Positions 35,803 to 48,519 are shown, counted from the first letter of the stretch. The stretch: DNA of 64,000 nt from Babylonia areolata (GCF_041734735.1 NC_134880.1:32643844-32707843), one strand, 5' to 3'. Numbers and translations: made by a program. Notes: generated by a model not told the origin, from the sequence alone.

Positions 35803-36640
35803 TTAGGTCAGTATGATGTATATCAGATGGTATTCATCTTCCGCTGTATTTTTACAGAACGGACAATTCTTGTTCTTGTCAGAGTCATACATACGGAGAT
35901 TGTTATTCAGTGGTAGAACATTAAATCTAGCCTGAGATAGTGGTACTGCAACTCTAAAACAATATACATCCGTGTTGCACAAATACATTTCTTTTTCGAA
36001 TATTGTCTTAAATGATCTGTACACTGTGTATCTTTCTCCTCTAATGGCACCAGCCCGTTCTTGAATAAACATATCAACAAATCTTTGCTTAAACATACGT
36101 AAGAATTCATGAACATCTCCAACATCCTGATGTAGCCATACAATGTTGAATCCTGCTTCACATAACAGTTGTCTTATATCTGTTGCCCAACATTTCTTTC
36201 CATTTTGATACATGAGTGAGCTGCATTTCATATGCTTGAGGAGGTAGTCTGTGCCTACCCATCTGAAGTAATTTAAACCAGTATCATACAGCGCTGATAC
36301 ACAAATTTACATATAAAGGGTACCTACCCAGTTCACCATGCACCATTTTATTTGGTGTCCTGATAGGAACAGATAAGAAACGTTTGCAAGCTAGTAAATG
36401 AACTTTCTGTATACTTTCTAAACGATGCAGTCCCCACACTTCAGACACATACAAAAAAATGGTTTTATCTTTGCATCATATATCATAAAGTAAATCTGGT
36501 AAATGATATTCTTATTTTTCTGAAAGGCTTTTATCAGACTAAATAGGGCTTTTTCCCTTTCGTAACCAGGTGTTCGGTGCCTATTCCTTTGACTAATTTT
36601 TGTGGTAAAATTGAAACCTAAATGTAACCAAGTGGTATAT
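35803..36640 (-). mobile_element. LINE 3' fragment (C-terminal Cys/His domain)
   Basis: The minus-strand frame 35803-36231 includes FRVAVPLSQARFNVLPLNNN and NKNCPFCKNTAEDEYHLIYI, the zinc-binding tail that closes many LINE ORF2 proteins. Further decayed LINE-like sequence continues to about 36640. Only the 3' portion remains. A similar tail is at 40110-40480. Confidence 0.65.
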
Positions 36641-36689
36641 TATTATAGGTGGACAGTACAAAAAAAATTACTGATGATTTACTTGATTA

Positions 36690-37095
36690 AGTGCAGACCA
36701 GGAACATGTAGAGGCCAGTCAAAAAAATGATTTTCTATTGCTTTATTTACAATATTTATGAGAAGATAAAAGAGACGAAGATAAGAAAACAGTGCACTGA
36801 TAAGACACAACGAACAAATGTCATCAAGGACAAGTCAGCACAAGTGAATAGTCAAGCACATGTATACATATTACATGGAAATCTACCACTCAGTTTGAGA
36901 TAAGCAACAACATAAAATAATGTATATGTGTGAAGACCAAACACTGACATCAATGACATTTCAAATACATTTGAATAGTGTAAATAAAGTGGTGAAAGCT
37001 TAGCTGATTTAGTGAAAGTACACTGACAGTATAGATTTAAGTAAAGCTCATACTGTGTCAAAGTGACTCAAATGAATCAGTTATGTAGCATTATA
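36690..37095. repeat. interspersed repeat C, copy 1 (uninterrupted)
   Basis: About 400 bases that align by eye with 48520-48590 plus 49257-49612: shared phrases include tagaggccagtca, tgtgtgaagaccaaacactg, gttagtgaaagtacactga-like text, and actgtgtcaaagtgactcaa. The family is unknown. It directly abuts the truncated LINE that begins at about 37100. Confidence 0.75.
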
Positions 37096-37099
37096 CTGT

Positions 37100-39405
37100 C
37101 TCCCTTCCATTTGTAGATGTGGACAATTGAAATATCCTTGAAATCCTGGGGGACCTCCCCTCTCGCCCAGATAGACTAGGACAGGGCAGTCAGCTTGTCT
37201 GTCAGCACCTCGCCTCCATACTTGTAGATGTCAGCCTGGTGCTTTTCCTGATGTTGTCAGCTTCAGGGCCTTCTGGGTCTCGGCCTTGGTGGGAGGGCAA
37301 GGATGTCTTTCTTGTCTGTTAGGAGGGTGGTCTAGTCCAAGGCTCGGACAGGGGTTGATCTTGTGACTCTCGGCTCATACACAGCTCAGAGACCATCTTG
37401 GAACGTATTCATGTCATGAGCATCAGCAGCTGACTGAAGCTTTTCGGAGTTTCTCTCCCACCAGGTGTTCTTCATCTCATGCAGCCTCTTCTGTGCGAAC
37501 TGCTTGGTTTGCAAGAACTGGTTCTCCTTCCTCTGGCAGTCTTTATCGGAAATGTGATCTTGGGTTGTGCGACACTACCGCGAGCGACATTACCGCGAGT
37601 AACACTACCGCGTGCAACACTAACGCGAGTGTAACCCTACCGCGAGTATCACTTCCGCGAGTAACACTTCCGCGCGTGCACCGTTGTCGCACGTTTAACA
37701 CTACCGCGTGTAAGACTACTGCGTGTAACACTTCCGCGCGTGCAGCATTGTCGCGCACTTTGTTTCAAACAGGTGCTGGTCACTACCGCAAAGAGAGAGT
37801 GGAAGTTCACTCAAGTGAGTTTGAGCGGCCACAAGAGAGAGTGTAAGTTCTTTTGGTTAGCACAACAAGCGTTGAGTTAGTGTTCAAGGACAGTGTTCTT
37901 CTTTTACTACCAGAGATACTATGTGCTCAATAAATAAAAAATCATCAAACAGTCTATGCATTCTCTGTGTGTCCGTGTGTGTTTATGTCATTCAGTATTG
38001 CTTTTACTACCAGATATACTATGTGCTCAATGTCATTGCTTTTTATTCAGTATTGCTTTTGGTACAAATATACTAAACACTTGATAAGGAGAGAGGGAAA
38101 GAGAGGGAGACAAAACGTGCGACAATGCTGCACGCGCGGAAGTGTTACTCGCTGAAGAGTTACTCGCGGTAGGGTTACACTCGCGTTACTGTTGCACACG
38201 CGGAAATGTTACTCGCGGAAGTGTCACTCGCGGTAGGGTTACACTCGCGTTAGTGTTACACGCGGCAGTGTTACACGCGGTAGTGACGCTCGCGGTAGTG
38301 ACCCGCACCCGTGATCTTGATGCCGTATATGCAGTGTATTCAGGAGCTTGGAGATTCCAGAGTCGTTCTTGTCAAACCAGTCTTTGTGGCTCCTCTGTAC
38401 AAAGCCGAGTGTGTCAGCTGCTGCTGTGTACACAGCATCTCTAAAGGTGCTCCATACCTCTTCTACATCAGTCGATGCAGGAATTTCTTGGATAGCTGGT
38501 TGGATTTGCTGCTGCAGCACGTCCTTGGTGATAGGGAGGTGGTGGATGTTCAGCTTCCTAGGGGGTTTCTGCCAGGCTGGTTGGAACTTGCGTGCAAGTC
38601 TGATGTTCATCTTACTGCGTCTCAGGCGATGGTCCGACTAACAGACTGCTCCTCTCATGCAGCGTGTGATGGAAACATCACCTCTGTCCCTCTGCTGGAC
38701 AATCACATAGTCCAACATGTGCCATTGCTTGGAGCAGGGGTGCATCCATGTGTTCGTGTACTTGTCCACTTGTTGGAAGAGGGTGTTGGTGATGGTCAGT
38801 CCATGCTGCGAACAGAGCGAGAGCAAAAGCAGTCCATTGGAGTCGCACTTGCCAGTGCCATGCTGTCCCAGGACTTTCGGCCACGAGGAGAAGTCCACAC
38901 TGATGTGGGCATTGAAATCCCCACGGATGATCAGCCTGTCCTTTCTGTTTACCACTGAAATGATGCGGCTGAGCTCCTCATAGAAAGCTTCTTTGATGTC
39001 ATCAGGGTTGGTCATCATTGGGGCATAGCAGCTGATGACTGTGGCGAAGCGATCCTTGGACAGCTTCAGACGCAGGGTCATCAGCCTATCGTTTATCCCA
39101 TGTAGAAAGCTGTCAAGCTGTCATGCAAGTTTAGTTCGTATGGCAAAGCCCACGCCTGAGGTTCTTGGGGTGCCATCTGGCTTCCCAATGCAGTAGAAGA
39201 TGTAGCTCCCTCCAACTTCCTCCAGCTGGGTTTCACTGGCAAACCTGGTTTCTCTCAGGGCTGCTATGTCCACCTGGTAGTGATCAAGCATTCTAGCAAT
39301 GAGCACTGTGCGTCTTTCTGGTCTGTCGTCTCTGTCTAAGAGGGTGCAAACATTCCAGGCACCCAGAGTCAGGGCATGACTCCTGGTTCTTTTCTTCTGT
39401 TGTTT
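37100..39405 (-). mobile_element. zinc-finger LINE relative, copy 5, split by a transposon
   Basis: Endonuclease pieces are clear on the minus strand: 39121-39306 (HYQVDIAALRETRFASE), 38638-39081 (RLIIRGDFNAHISVDFSSW; WHMLDYVIVQQRD) and 38239-38610 (RSHKDWFDKNDSGISKLL). At 37113-37180 the minus strand reads VPQDFKDISIVHIYKWKGD, the start of the RT core, and then stops. The element is therefore 3'-truncated, lacks most of the RT, and is clearly more divergent than copies 3 and 4. A 749-bp TIR element sits inside it. Confidence 0.8.
37562..38310. mobile_element. non-autonomous TIR transposon with satellite-like arms
   Basis: Flanked by an 8-base direct repeat gtgatctt (37554-37561 and 38311-38318) inside LINE copy 5, so the pre-insertion site can be read. 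The outer ends start gggt on each strand. Both arms, about 200 bases each (37562-37765 and 38108-38310), are reverse complements built of a roughly 15-base unit like cactaccgcgagtaa. Both inner arm ends share cgtgcagcattgtcgc. The middle of about 340 bases has no transposase. An 8-bp (or 9-bp) duplication and long arms suggest a MULE-like or hAT-like origin, unresolved. Confidence 0.8.
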
Positions 39406-39607
39406 TCGACTTCACATGCAGCATGTAGTACTGGGTTACATGGTACCAGTAGCAAGGGCTACCAAAACTACCACAACAAAAACACCACCACACAAACAAA
39501 CACAAATTTCATGAAAAAAGTAAAACACTTCAGTAAAGTTTGAAAATTCAGCATATTATCTTTGAAGAACCACACAAATCTTTCCACATATTTACCATTT
39601 GGAACAC

Positions 39608-39805
39608 ACACACACACACACGCGCACGCACGCACGCACGCATTGATGATGAGACAGAACAAAGACAATGTCCTGAAACCGGCACCTGCATGGTACAGAG
39701 ATCACAGTTTTAAAATATGTGGGTTTTTTCTCATTTCTTTTTTCATGTGAAACATTTATGAGTGCATCTTTATTTAGCAACCAGTCATATTGTTCTTGAT
39801 CAGTG

Positions 39806-39857
<52 letters not shown>
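39608..39857. repeat. microsatellites (CA)n/(CGCA)n and (TC)n
   Basis: A CA run passing into CGCA units at about 39608-39645, and about 25 TC units at about 39806-39857. Frames such as 39468-39668 and 39592-39780 are artefacts of these. Confidence 0.9.
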
Positions 39858-39860
<3 letters not shown>

Positions 39861-40109
39861 CTCATGCACTCACTGTTGATAAGTTTGGAAAATTTCTTTT
39901 TGATTTGACCACCACCATGTCATCATGCTGCCTTCAAAGGTTTTCTAGAGCAGTTAATGGCAGCACAACATGATATGATGATCTTTTGGCATTCACACTC
40001 ACTGGATGTTGGGGTGTAAAATAGTTCCTGCACATGTGGTATGCTCTCCTCAAGCTAACGTGCAGTTAGCTACAGGATAGTTTGGCCCATCTAAAGTCCG
40101 TGGAGAGAG

Positions 40110-40480
40110 AAAGAGAGTTGGAATCATTTATTCAAGTTTAGACCTCATCCTTAATTTAAGTGAAGGGGTTTACATGAACATAACACAACTCAGTGAATTA
40201 ACATGAACAAACAAGTGTAAACATGGATAATAAAACATAAATTACATTCATTGCACATAGTAGCAACTTCTTTTCGGTTTAATACCTAAAACCAAAACAG
40301 AGAAAAAATACATATGCCATTGGTATTGCTTGACGACATTAACTGATATAATTTAGATAGCGAGGGATATTTGTAGTATTCAGGTTTTATAAACATTTGA
40401 ATTTTTTTTAATGATGGGCACCAAGGAACAAAATGTTTCTGATTTTCTTGGGTTTCAGGACAGAAAGAACTAAAAGTTCA
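40110..40480 (-). mobile_element. LINE 3' fragment
   Basis: The minus strand from about 40470 reads CPETQENQKHFVPWCPSLKK followed by a segment like FIKPEYYKYPSLSKLYQLM, the C-terminal zinc-binding tail and end of a LINE ORF2, related in style to 35803-36640. Nothing upstream of the tail remains. Confidence 0.55.
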
Positions 40481-41581
40481 GTATTTAATGTAAATCATTG
40501 TCAGTTCTGATACCCCTTATCTGAATTTGGTTGTCATATAAACTTCAAATGCCTGCCTACTTATAACAGTAGATAAGGTTTTTAATCTGGTAAACTACAG
40601 AAAGTTCTATACTTATAGAATCTATTTCTAGTTTGAATGTGCTTATACCAGAGAGAGAGAGGAATGCACACACATGTGTGCAAGTTCTTACAAGCTTGTT
40701 CATTGCACTCCTTTTCTAACCCAATCGTACAGACTCATTAGCACACAGAGACATTAACATATGCATGTACACACACACACACATACACACACATGTACAT
40801 GTAGACACACATACAGCTTAGTCAGCTACGCTGTTAGCATATTTCAAGGGACGACTGATATGGCAGGGTTTTTTGCTTCAGATGCTTACGTTCAGTTTTA
40901 AGTTCATGGATTATGCCACAGTAGAGACTAGGAAGACCAAGCCAAGTAAAAAAACCACTTTTATTCATAAAGTCCCCAGCATGACAACTGCTATTCACTA
41001 TCTCTCTGGCTTGAGTCCGGTACAGAGGACAAACAGTGAAGAATAATGGTCATAGTTCTACTCTCAAACAGGAGACAGACAGTAGGAAGGCAAAAATAGG
41101 AATGTCTAAAACTCTAAAACTGAACACTCAGAGCTTAGGACAAAGGTGAAAGGTTTACAAAAGCAAGTACCAAAAAGTTATTGGTGTTGTTGTTGTTTGT
41201 TTTTTTTTTTTTTTTATACTGCAGATATGTAGTGTATTGGATCAGTCTGCATGCCACGAGGCCACATTGGAACCAAAACTATTGATACTGGTTGGTTCAT
41301 CATTGTAGTATTTTATCTTAATAATGAATATGGTGTAAAGCCAAAGAAAAATAAATATCCTATTTTAATAATGAATATTCTGTAAAGCTGAGGAGAAATA
41401 AAGTGCCATTGAAATGTTATAAAAAGAATCACTATGTCTTGTGGAGAAAGTACTTGATTGCAGGTCCTTACAGAGTCAGTAGGGACCTATGTGTAACAAT
41501 AAGTGAATAGTATGTATATCATATAACAGTTTACAAATTTTGCAAGGATAACTATGCACTAATGGTGTTTTTGTAAACCAG

Positions 41582-41769
41582 GAAAGGAGCAAACCGTGCA
41601 CTGACAATCTACAAGAAGGAACAAGGAACCTTAGGGGTATGGTCAACTGGATTTCAATTGGCTCGCAATTCAAGACATCAGGTCATGTCACTGTTACAGC
41701 GACTTCCACTTACCACTCGGGAGAGGGCAGATCTACAACCTCGCACACACAAAATGTCTATAAGTGAAG
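41582..41769 (+). CDS. YTHDC2: YTHDC2 exon (end of R3H, linker)
   Basis: Encodes GANRALTIYKKEQGT and later LLQRLPLTTRERADLQPRTH, matching vertebrate YTHDC2 GKGANRYLT and the RSLIQRFPVTNKERTELLPK region. It begins by completing a Gly codon from the previous exon (phase 2) and ends at phase 1 before gtgagt at 41770. The joining codon with the next exon is Val. The segment links R3H to the helicase core. Confidence 0.92.
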
Positions 41770-42071
41770 GTGAGTGAGTTTTATAGCAATAAGGTAATAC
41801 ACAGGCAGCTTTCATGCAAAACAACATATGCCATGCATCCCAGTTACATTCAGATTTGCTCATATAAATGTTTGGACACAAACTAAAAATAAACACAAGT
41901 GTGCCTGCTTCAGTAGGTTTCTCTCTTAGTTTTCTCATGTCAGTTTGCCCTATTTTTCTATCACTGCAATTTCCATGACATGCAAATGATTCTAGAAAAA
42001 AAGGAATAATGCATTGACCGAATTTTGACTTGTGAACCAGAACAAAATGCATCTATGTAACAACCTTGTTA

Positions 42072-42113
<42 letters not shown>

Positions 42114-42196
42114 AAAGTAAACTTTGACAATTTCATTTTCCCAGGAAATATGTTGTATGTTAACATAAAGTTTGGCTTAACCTCTTGAATGCCCCA

Positions 42197-42236
<40 letters not shown>

Positions 42237-42733
42237 TAAGAAATGCTTTTCTATTTTTCCCCATGACTTATATATATATATGTCAGTGTCATTTCAGGAT
42301 TTTTCACAGTCACTATTTAAAAGTTGTGTCCCAGTGGCCACAAGTCCGAAAACTTGATATGTCTACTTGATTGTTTGTGAGGAGCAACAGCCAGTCACAC
42401 TCTGACAATATCTGGATGTTATTGTCAGAACCCCCTTTATGACGTTTTCAAAATGGCGGATGACAAACCTAAACCTTACCTTAGTGGTTGGAAACAGTGG
42501 TGTATTCCAACTAAAAAGATGAGATTTTGCCATCAAATCTGTTGCAGAAACTTAAAAAGTCATTGAGGACAATGAATTGAGTGCTAGGTGTGGCACAATA
42601 TTGTTGGATGGTTCACTTGATGTGACTGAATGTTAGAATGATGATTTGCAGAGAGGAAGACGGTGAAGAGTGAGATATAGCCAGCAAAGGAGAGAAATCT
42701 GAGCAGGAGTCAAGTTCGCTCTATGGTTGACCT

Positions 42734-45700
42734 GGTGGTGGTGTGTGTCCATCGAGATCGATGATGACCATCGTTATCATCCAGCTGGGGGATGGCGGGA
42801 GGGTGGTGGTGGTGGGGGGGGGGATGCTCATGAATCTATCTGTGAGTGCGCAGATGGCTGAATAGTCCAATCTGCAGACAAAGACAGGCATATCATTGTC
42901 AGGGAGCTTGTTTGCCCGTGACTTTCTGGCCTGCCTCTTCTGAACAGCTGCAGCAGTCCTGTTGGCCTCGCACAACTTGGCACCTTTGTGCACAGCAGCG
43001 CGCCATTTGTCACGGTCCGCTGCAGATTCCTCCCAGGAGTCAGGGTTGATATCAAACACTTTCAGAGAGACTTTCAGAGTATCTGTGAAGCGCTTCTTCT
43101 GACCTCCGTGTGATCTCTTCCCTTGTTGCAGCTCGCCATAGAAGAGCCTTTTGGGCAGCCGATGGTCTGGCATGCGCGCCACGTGTCCAGCCCAGCGAAG
43201 CTGGGACTGCATCAGGATGGTGAAGATGCTGGGAAGGGTGGCTTTTGCAAGCACCTCCGTGTCTGGGGTCCTGTCTTGCCACTTGATGTTCAGTAACTTC
43301 CTGAGGCATGTTGTGTGGAAGTGGTTCAACTTCTTGGCATGTCGTTGGTACACTGTCCAAGTTTCGCAGGCGTACAGTAGTGTGGGGAGGACTACTGCTC
43401 TGTAGACCTTTAGTTTGGTCTCAAGACCAAGTCTCTTCTGTTCCAGACATTTGCATAAAGTCTACCAAAAGTTGCGCTTGCTCTTGCAATCCTGACGTTC
43501 ACTTCATTGTCGATGGTCGCATTTCGTGACAGTGTGCTGCCAAGGTATGTGAACCGCTCCACCGCACTGAGTCTCTGACCGTTGACTGTGATGTTGGGCT
43601 CAACGTGGGGTTTCCCTGGGGCTGGCTGATGGAGAACTTCAGTTTTCCTCGTGCTGATGGTAAGGCCGAAGTTCCTGCTGGCAGTGGCAAACTTGTCGAC
43701 GTTGAGTTGCATGTCAGCATCAGATCCAGCGTTGAGGGCACAATCATCAGCAAACAAAAAGTCTCTGATGATGTCTGTCATGACCTTCGTTTTTGCTTGA
43801 AGCCTTATGAGGTTAAACAGCTTGCCATCTGTTCGGTACTTTAGGCCGATTCCAACATCGCCATCTCTTAAGGCATCAGTAAGCATTGCAGAGAACATGA
43901 GGCTGAGCAGTGTTTGAGCCAGGACGCAGCCTTGCTTGACACCATTTGTGACAGGAAAAGGAGCAGATGTTTCGCCATTGTCCTGGACTCGAGCCTGCAT
44001 GCCTTCATGGAATTGGCTGACCAAGGAAATAAATTTCCGAGGGCATCCGTACTTGGCCATGATCTTCCACAGTCCCTCTCTACTCACGGTGTCGAAGGCC
44101 TTAGTGAGGTCGACATAGGTGGAGAACAGATCAGCATTTTGCTCCTGACATTTCTCTTGCAGCTGCCTTGCAGCAAACACCATGTCGGTGGTTCCGCGCT
44201 CTTTCCGGAATCTACATTGGCTCTCAGGCAAATGACCTTGGTCAAGGTGTGCTGTGAGGCGGTTTAGTAGGATCCTGGCAAGTATCTTGCCTGCGATGGA
44301 GAGCAAGGGAATGCCCCGATGGTTATCACAGGCTTGCCGGTTCCCCTTTCGCTTATACAAGTGAATGATAGATGCATCTTTGAAATCCTGGGGGATCGTC
44401 TCTTCTTTCCACATGAGTGAGTACAGCTGATGGAGCTTCTCAGTCAGCACAGTGCCTCCATCCTTGTAGACCTCTGCTGGTATAGAGTCTGAGCCAGGTG
44501 CTTTGCCACTGGATAGCAGACGGATTGCTTTCTGGGTCTCAAGAAGTGTTGGCGGATTGTCCAGTGCTTTGTTGATGGGGACTTGTTGGAGACGGTCTAT
44601 GGCTTCATCATTTATGGAGGAAGAGCGATTTAAGACACTGTTGAAGTGCTCAGCCCAGCAGATCCTGCGGATGGCATTGTATGCATCCTTTTTTGATGTG
44701 GACTTTGGGTTGCTCAGGTAGGCTTGATGCAGACGGCGTTTCTCATCCAGAAGCTGCTTGATTTCATCACAGTTTTCATCAAACCAGTCCTTGTGCTTTC
44801 TGGTCATGGGTCCCAGGGTCTCTGAAGCTATACTATAGATCAGCTCGCGCAGGGTCCTCCAGTCAGACTCCACATTCTGGTTGTCCAGAGAGGCGGATTC
44901 CAGACGATCTTCCAGCAGCTCCACAAAGGTCTGTTTGATGGTGATGTTTTTCAGCTTAGCGATGTTGAGCCGTTTTGGAGCCTTCTGGCCTTGGGGGCAT
45001 CTCTTGGGCTGGATTCGAATATTCAGCTTCGAGACTACAAGGCGATGGTCTGTCCAACACTCGGCGCCGCACATGGTCTTTGTCACACGTACATCTTGCC
45101 TATCCCTTTTCCTGACGATGACGTAATCGATGAGATGCCAATGCTTTGAGCGAGGGTGCATCCATGACATCCTGTTATGGGTAGGGAGGCAGAAAACTGT
45201 GTTGGTTATCAGCAGTTCGTGCTCTGCACAGGTCTGAAGCAAAAGCAATCCATTTGGGTTGCAGTGGCCCACACCATGCTTTCCAATCACTCCATCCCAG
45301 GAGATGTAGTCAGAGCCAACTCTAGCATTGAAGTCCCCAAGAATGATGAGCTTGTCTGCTTTAGGGATAACAGCAATGACAGAGTGAAGGTCCTTGTAGA
45401 ACTTCACCTTCACTTCATCCGGGTTGGTCATGGTTGGGGCGTAGGCACTGACAGTGGTGAGGTGCTTCTGGCCAGATGCCAGTGGGAGTTTCATGGTCAT
45501 AAGCCTATCGTTGGCTCCCTTTGGGATTCCAGCTAGCTTGCTGACAAGTGCTGTTTTTACTGCAAAACCAACACCAGCCTCACGTCGCTCTTCGCTTCCA
45601 CGTCCACTCCAGAAGAAGGTGTAACCAGATCCCCGTTCACAGAGCTCGCCTTCGCCTGCAAGCCGAGTCTCACTCAAGGCTGCAATGTCGATGTTATATC

Positions 45701-46239
45701 TGGCAAGTTCAGATGCAACTAGTGCCGTTCTCCTTTGGGGTCTGTCCGTGTTATCTCTGTCCAGGAGAGTCCTTATGTTCCATGCACCAGTGGTGAGAGG
45801 AACGATCCTTGTTTTTTTCTTTTCTTTCTCTTTGTTTCGACCGCTGATGTAGGGTCCCCGCCAGCCGCGGTATGCTAGCCAGGGTGATATGGAGCAGGCA
45901 ATTTTTAGGGCACCTTTTCTAGCCCCTTCCTCATGCCAGGGAGGAGAGCAGTGCATTCCTAAAGAGGGCTGCTCAGACGCTCAGACGGCTGCCGAGCTCC
46001 ATCACTGCTGCGTGTGGCATGCACACAGCACGGTGGAGCTAGATGGCCATCGGTGGCTCTCCTGACGCCCTTTTATGGATCTCGTTTTTAATTCCATAAG
46101 GGTGTCTAGCCACCTGCCTCACCAGTCCCGGAAGGGAGCGGTGAGAGTGCCGGTTTAGACGCCGGCAATCCGACCCTGAACAGGTTGTACTGGATTTCAG
46201 GTTACCAGTAGCAGATCTAATGACCTGACCTGACCTAGA
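42734..46239 (-). mobile_element. zinc-finger LINE, copy 4, best preserved
   Basis: An 8-base repeat gttgacct lies at the left edge (42726-42733) and at the right edge (46240-46247, with another copy at 46251). The order on the minus strand is: short 5' region, ORF, then a (GGT)n tail. Compared with copy 3 it lacks about 430 bases of 5' sequence and about 200 bases of the ORF linker. It is otherwise very similar to copy 3. Confidence 0.9.
42791..45956 (-). pseudogene. endonuclease-RT ORF of LINE copy 4, nearly intact
   Basis: An 848-codon frame (43410-45956) holds an APE endonuclease (ETRLAGEGELCERGSGY, LIILGDFNARVG, HWHLIDYVIV, CWTDHRLVVSKL), an in-frame linker deletion of about 69 codons (NAIRR joined to WAEHFNSVL), and the RT with YVDLTKAFDTVSREG, GVKQGCVLA and FLFADDCALNAG. 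A one-base deletion near 43430 moves the C-terminus to the frame 42721-43353. That frame keeps RLFYGELQQGKRSHGGQKKR, but the zinc finger is cut out: the text passes from MPVFVC straight to RLDYSAICA, losing the C-x2-C part. So this copy is close to, but not, complete. Confidence 0.85.
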
Positions 46240-46556
46240 GTTGACCTAGAGTTGACCTCAATTACAAACCATCTACTCATTCAGGGAGGGAGGGAGTATG
46301 ATGAAGTGCGGTGAACAGTTTCATCAAGTAATGAAATACATGTTAAGTATGGTCTTAGAAAAGCATGCTTGCATTGATCAAACAGCTACCGTCTGCAGGC
46401 AAAATTATGAACAGTGTTCACCCTCCCCCCAGCAGTGTGGGCCAACTGGGACACTTTTTAACTTCTTTGATACTGTCTGAAAGTGAGCATGAAATGAGTG
46501 GGTGTGGCACAGGCAGGAGCTGCAATTGAAGGATGTATGTATATACTATCATTGTG

Positions 46557-46990
46557 TTAATCCCTAGGCTGCCAATATGACGAGATAACTCGTCATTGCA
46601 AGCATGTACGCTTCTCTGCCACAATGACGAGATAACTCGTCATCGAAATATTCTTACTTTTCCCTGGTTTGCATTCAGTTCATTGACAAAAATGCTGGTC
46701 GCTTTAGCTTGGGGAATCTTTCTAGATTCTTTTCATAGCTACAAACACCATCTACATCATGATTCAGTCCTTTATTTGAACGTTTTGGATGAGTCACTGT
46801 CGCAGAGTATTTGCCTGGCTCCTTTCCTTGCTCGCTCAACAAAATGTCAGACTGACGCCGTGCTCGAGACATGCGATCTTGGAGAACTAAATCAACCAAG
46901 ATTGCTTTCTTCAGCTGATGCTCAGAAAGAATTGAAGCATAAATTTGAAGGAGAAGACAGTGATGAACATTTATAGGATGATTTGATAGA
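46557..46990 (+). mobile_element. possible piggyBac-type end with paired hairpins
   Basis: A TTAA (46558-46561) is followed by tccctaggctgcc and two copies of the perfect palindrome atgacgagataactcgtcat (about 46577-46596 and 46624-46643), spaced 47 bases apart. A 127-codon frame (46596-46976) continues to an acidic segment KHKFEGEDSDEHL, in the style of piggyBac transposase N-termini. I did not find the other end. The assignment rests on the TTAA, the CCCT-like start and the acidic frame, so it is tentative. Confidence 0.35.
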
Positions 46991-48519
46991 AAATAAAGGG
47001 AGCAATCAAGAGAGTGGCCAAGATAAGATGATCAGTGAGTAATGCCGGCTGTACAGGTGTAGCAGACGACAGAAACTAACCGAATTATAAGCAGGATACA
47101 GTGTGAGCGATTTTCTTGGCACTCAGCCAACACGGTCTGATGAGAACTGGATAAAGTGATCATGTGAGAGGGTTGAAGAGGTTTTTTTGTGGGATATTTA
47201 TCCATTCTGTTGTCGTTTAAATGTATCAGTTGTTGTGGCTGGGATTGTGATTAGTTTTATTTGGCAAGTTCTGTGTGTGACTGAATAAATGTATGTAAAC
47301 CCTGAATTATTTTAGTCTGTGTTTGTGTTGTCAGGGTGTTAGTGCTGGGTTGGGTGGGGGTTTCTAGTCCGCTCTCTTATAGCGCGTGACAGTATCGGCC
47401 ACACCCTCTCCATTTCCATCAACACACTCCACAAAGGAAACAAAATATGTGGTTGGTTGGAGGGTTTGGTCAACAGTTTGTGTGTGTCACCAACTTCTTT
47501 GTGGTTGTGGTATCTTTTTGTTTTATTTTATTTTATTTTATTTTATATATTCATTTATTTAGGTGGATGTAGCATAAGAACATTTGTATGTGACGCAGCA
47601 TGCGAAATCCGGCTAAAGTTGCAATTGATCTTTTTTTTACTTTTGCATACCTTCTAAAAGTTTAAAAATCAAATATTAAGATAGAAAAATCTGAATGGAT
47701 CTAACTGTCATAGTTTTTTTTTCTATGATTTTTTCTAAGTTCGTGTGCCTGAGGAGTAGAAATGGAGAAATCGGCTCTTGAAAAAAAGCACATATTTGTG
47801 TGCCTGTGACTTAAAAAACAAGAATTGTATTGAATATTTATGTTGTGTCAAAAGATTCAGAACTGAATAAACCTTTAATTTCCATATGAAAAAGACACAG
47901 GAAAATTTGTATTTTCTCTCTGCACTACTCAAACGAAGACTAGTATTGCAAGTGGAGGAGTGACGTCATGCAATACAGATTCTTCAGCCACACTATGCTC
48001 ATGGAAAAACCCACATATTTGTCTGCCTGTAACTTCAAAACAAGAATTTTCCAGAGAAATTTGTGACACAATCTGAAAGGAGTAGTATGTCACAATCATT
48101 TTCATTTTTACTACTTATCCAAACAATTGTTTTTGGTTTTTTTCGTTGTGAAGGTCATATATGTCAAACGCTGAACTAAGATCTCTTGTATATCAGAGCT
48201 CACCATGGCAAAAGAATCATGAGATTGAAAGTCTGCCAGCTGATTTCGTTATTGCGCACAATGTGCCAACTACTGGTAATGCACAACGTTGAATGCTTGT
48301 GCATTACTGGCAATGGCCAAAAACTGTTGCACACCAGTAATAGTCTAACATTTATATTACATACACATCCTTGGCAAACAGTGTATTTATACATCCTTGC
48401 ACTTAGAAGGTTAATAAAACTAATAATAATGTAACTGACCGTGAACAGAGTGGTATATAAAGGGGTTACATAAGGATTACTGGATTTACAGGATTAAAAG
48501 AGAAAGGACAGAAAACTCC

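Larger units (their letters stand above)
20842..41581 (+). other. YTHDC2: YTHDC2 intron 2, about 20.7 kb
   Basis: Bounded by gtaaga and an aaccag acceptor. It is filled mostly with transposable elements described separately. Unassigned parts include 22562-23030, 27260-27914, 32061-33490, 39406-40105 and 40481-41581, where I see only microsatellites and AT-rich sequence. Confidence 0.8.

Noticed and set aside
37543-37846. Repetitive frames (TTACNT, RGSVTRG) over the 15-bp units
   Set aside because: They arise because the unit length is a multiple of three, not from coding selection.
42453-42566. Short frame starting MADDKPKPYLSG within a YY1-like motif
   Set aside because: 37 codons only, no splice partner found and no recognised family.
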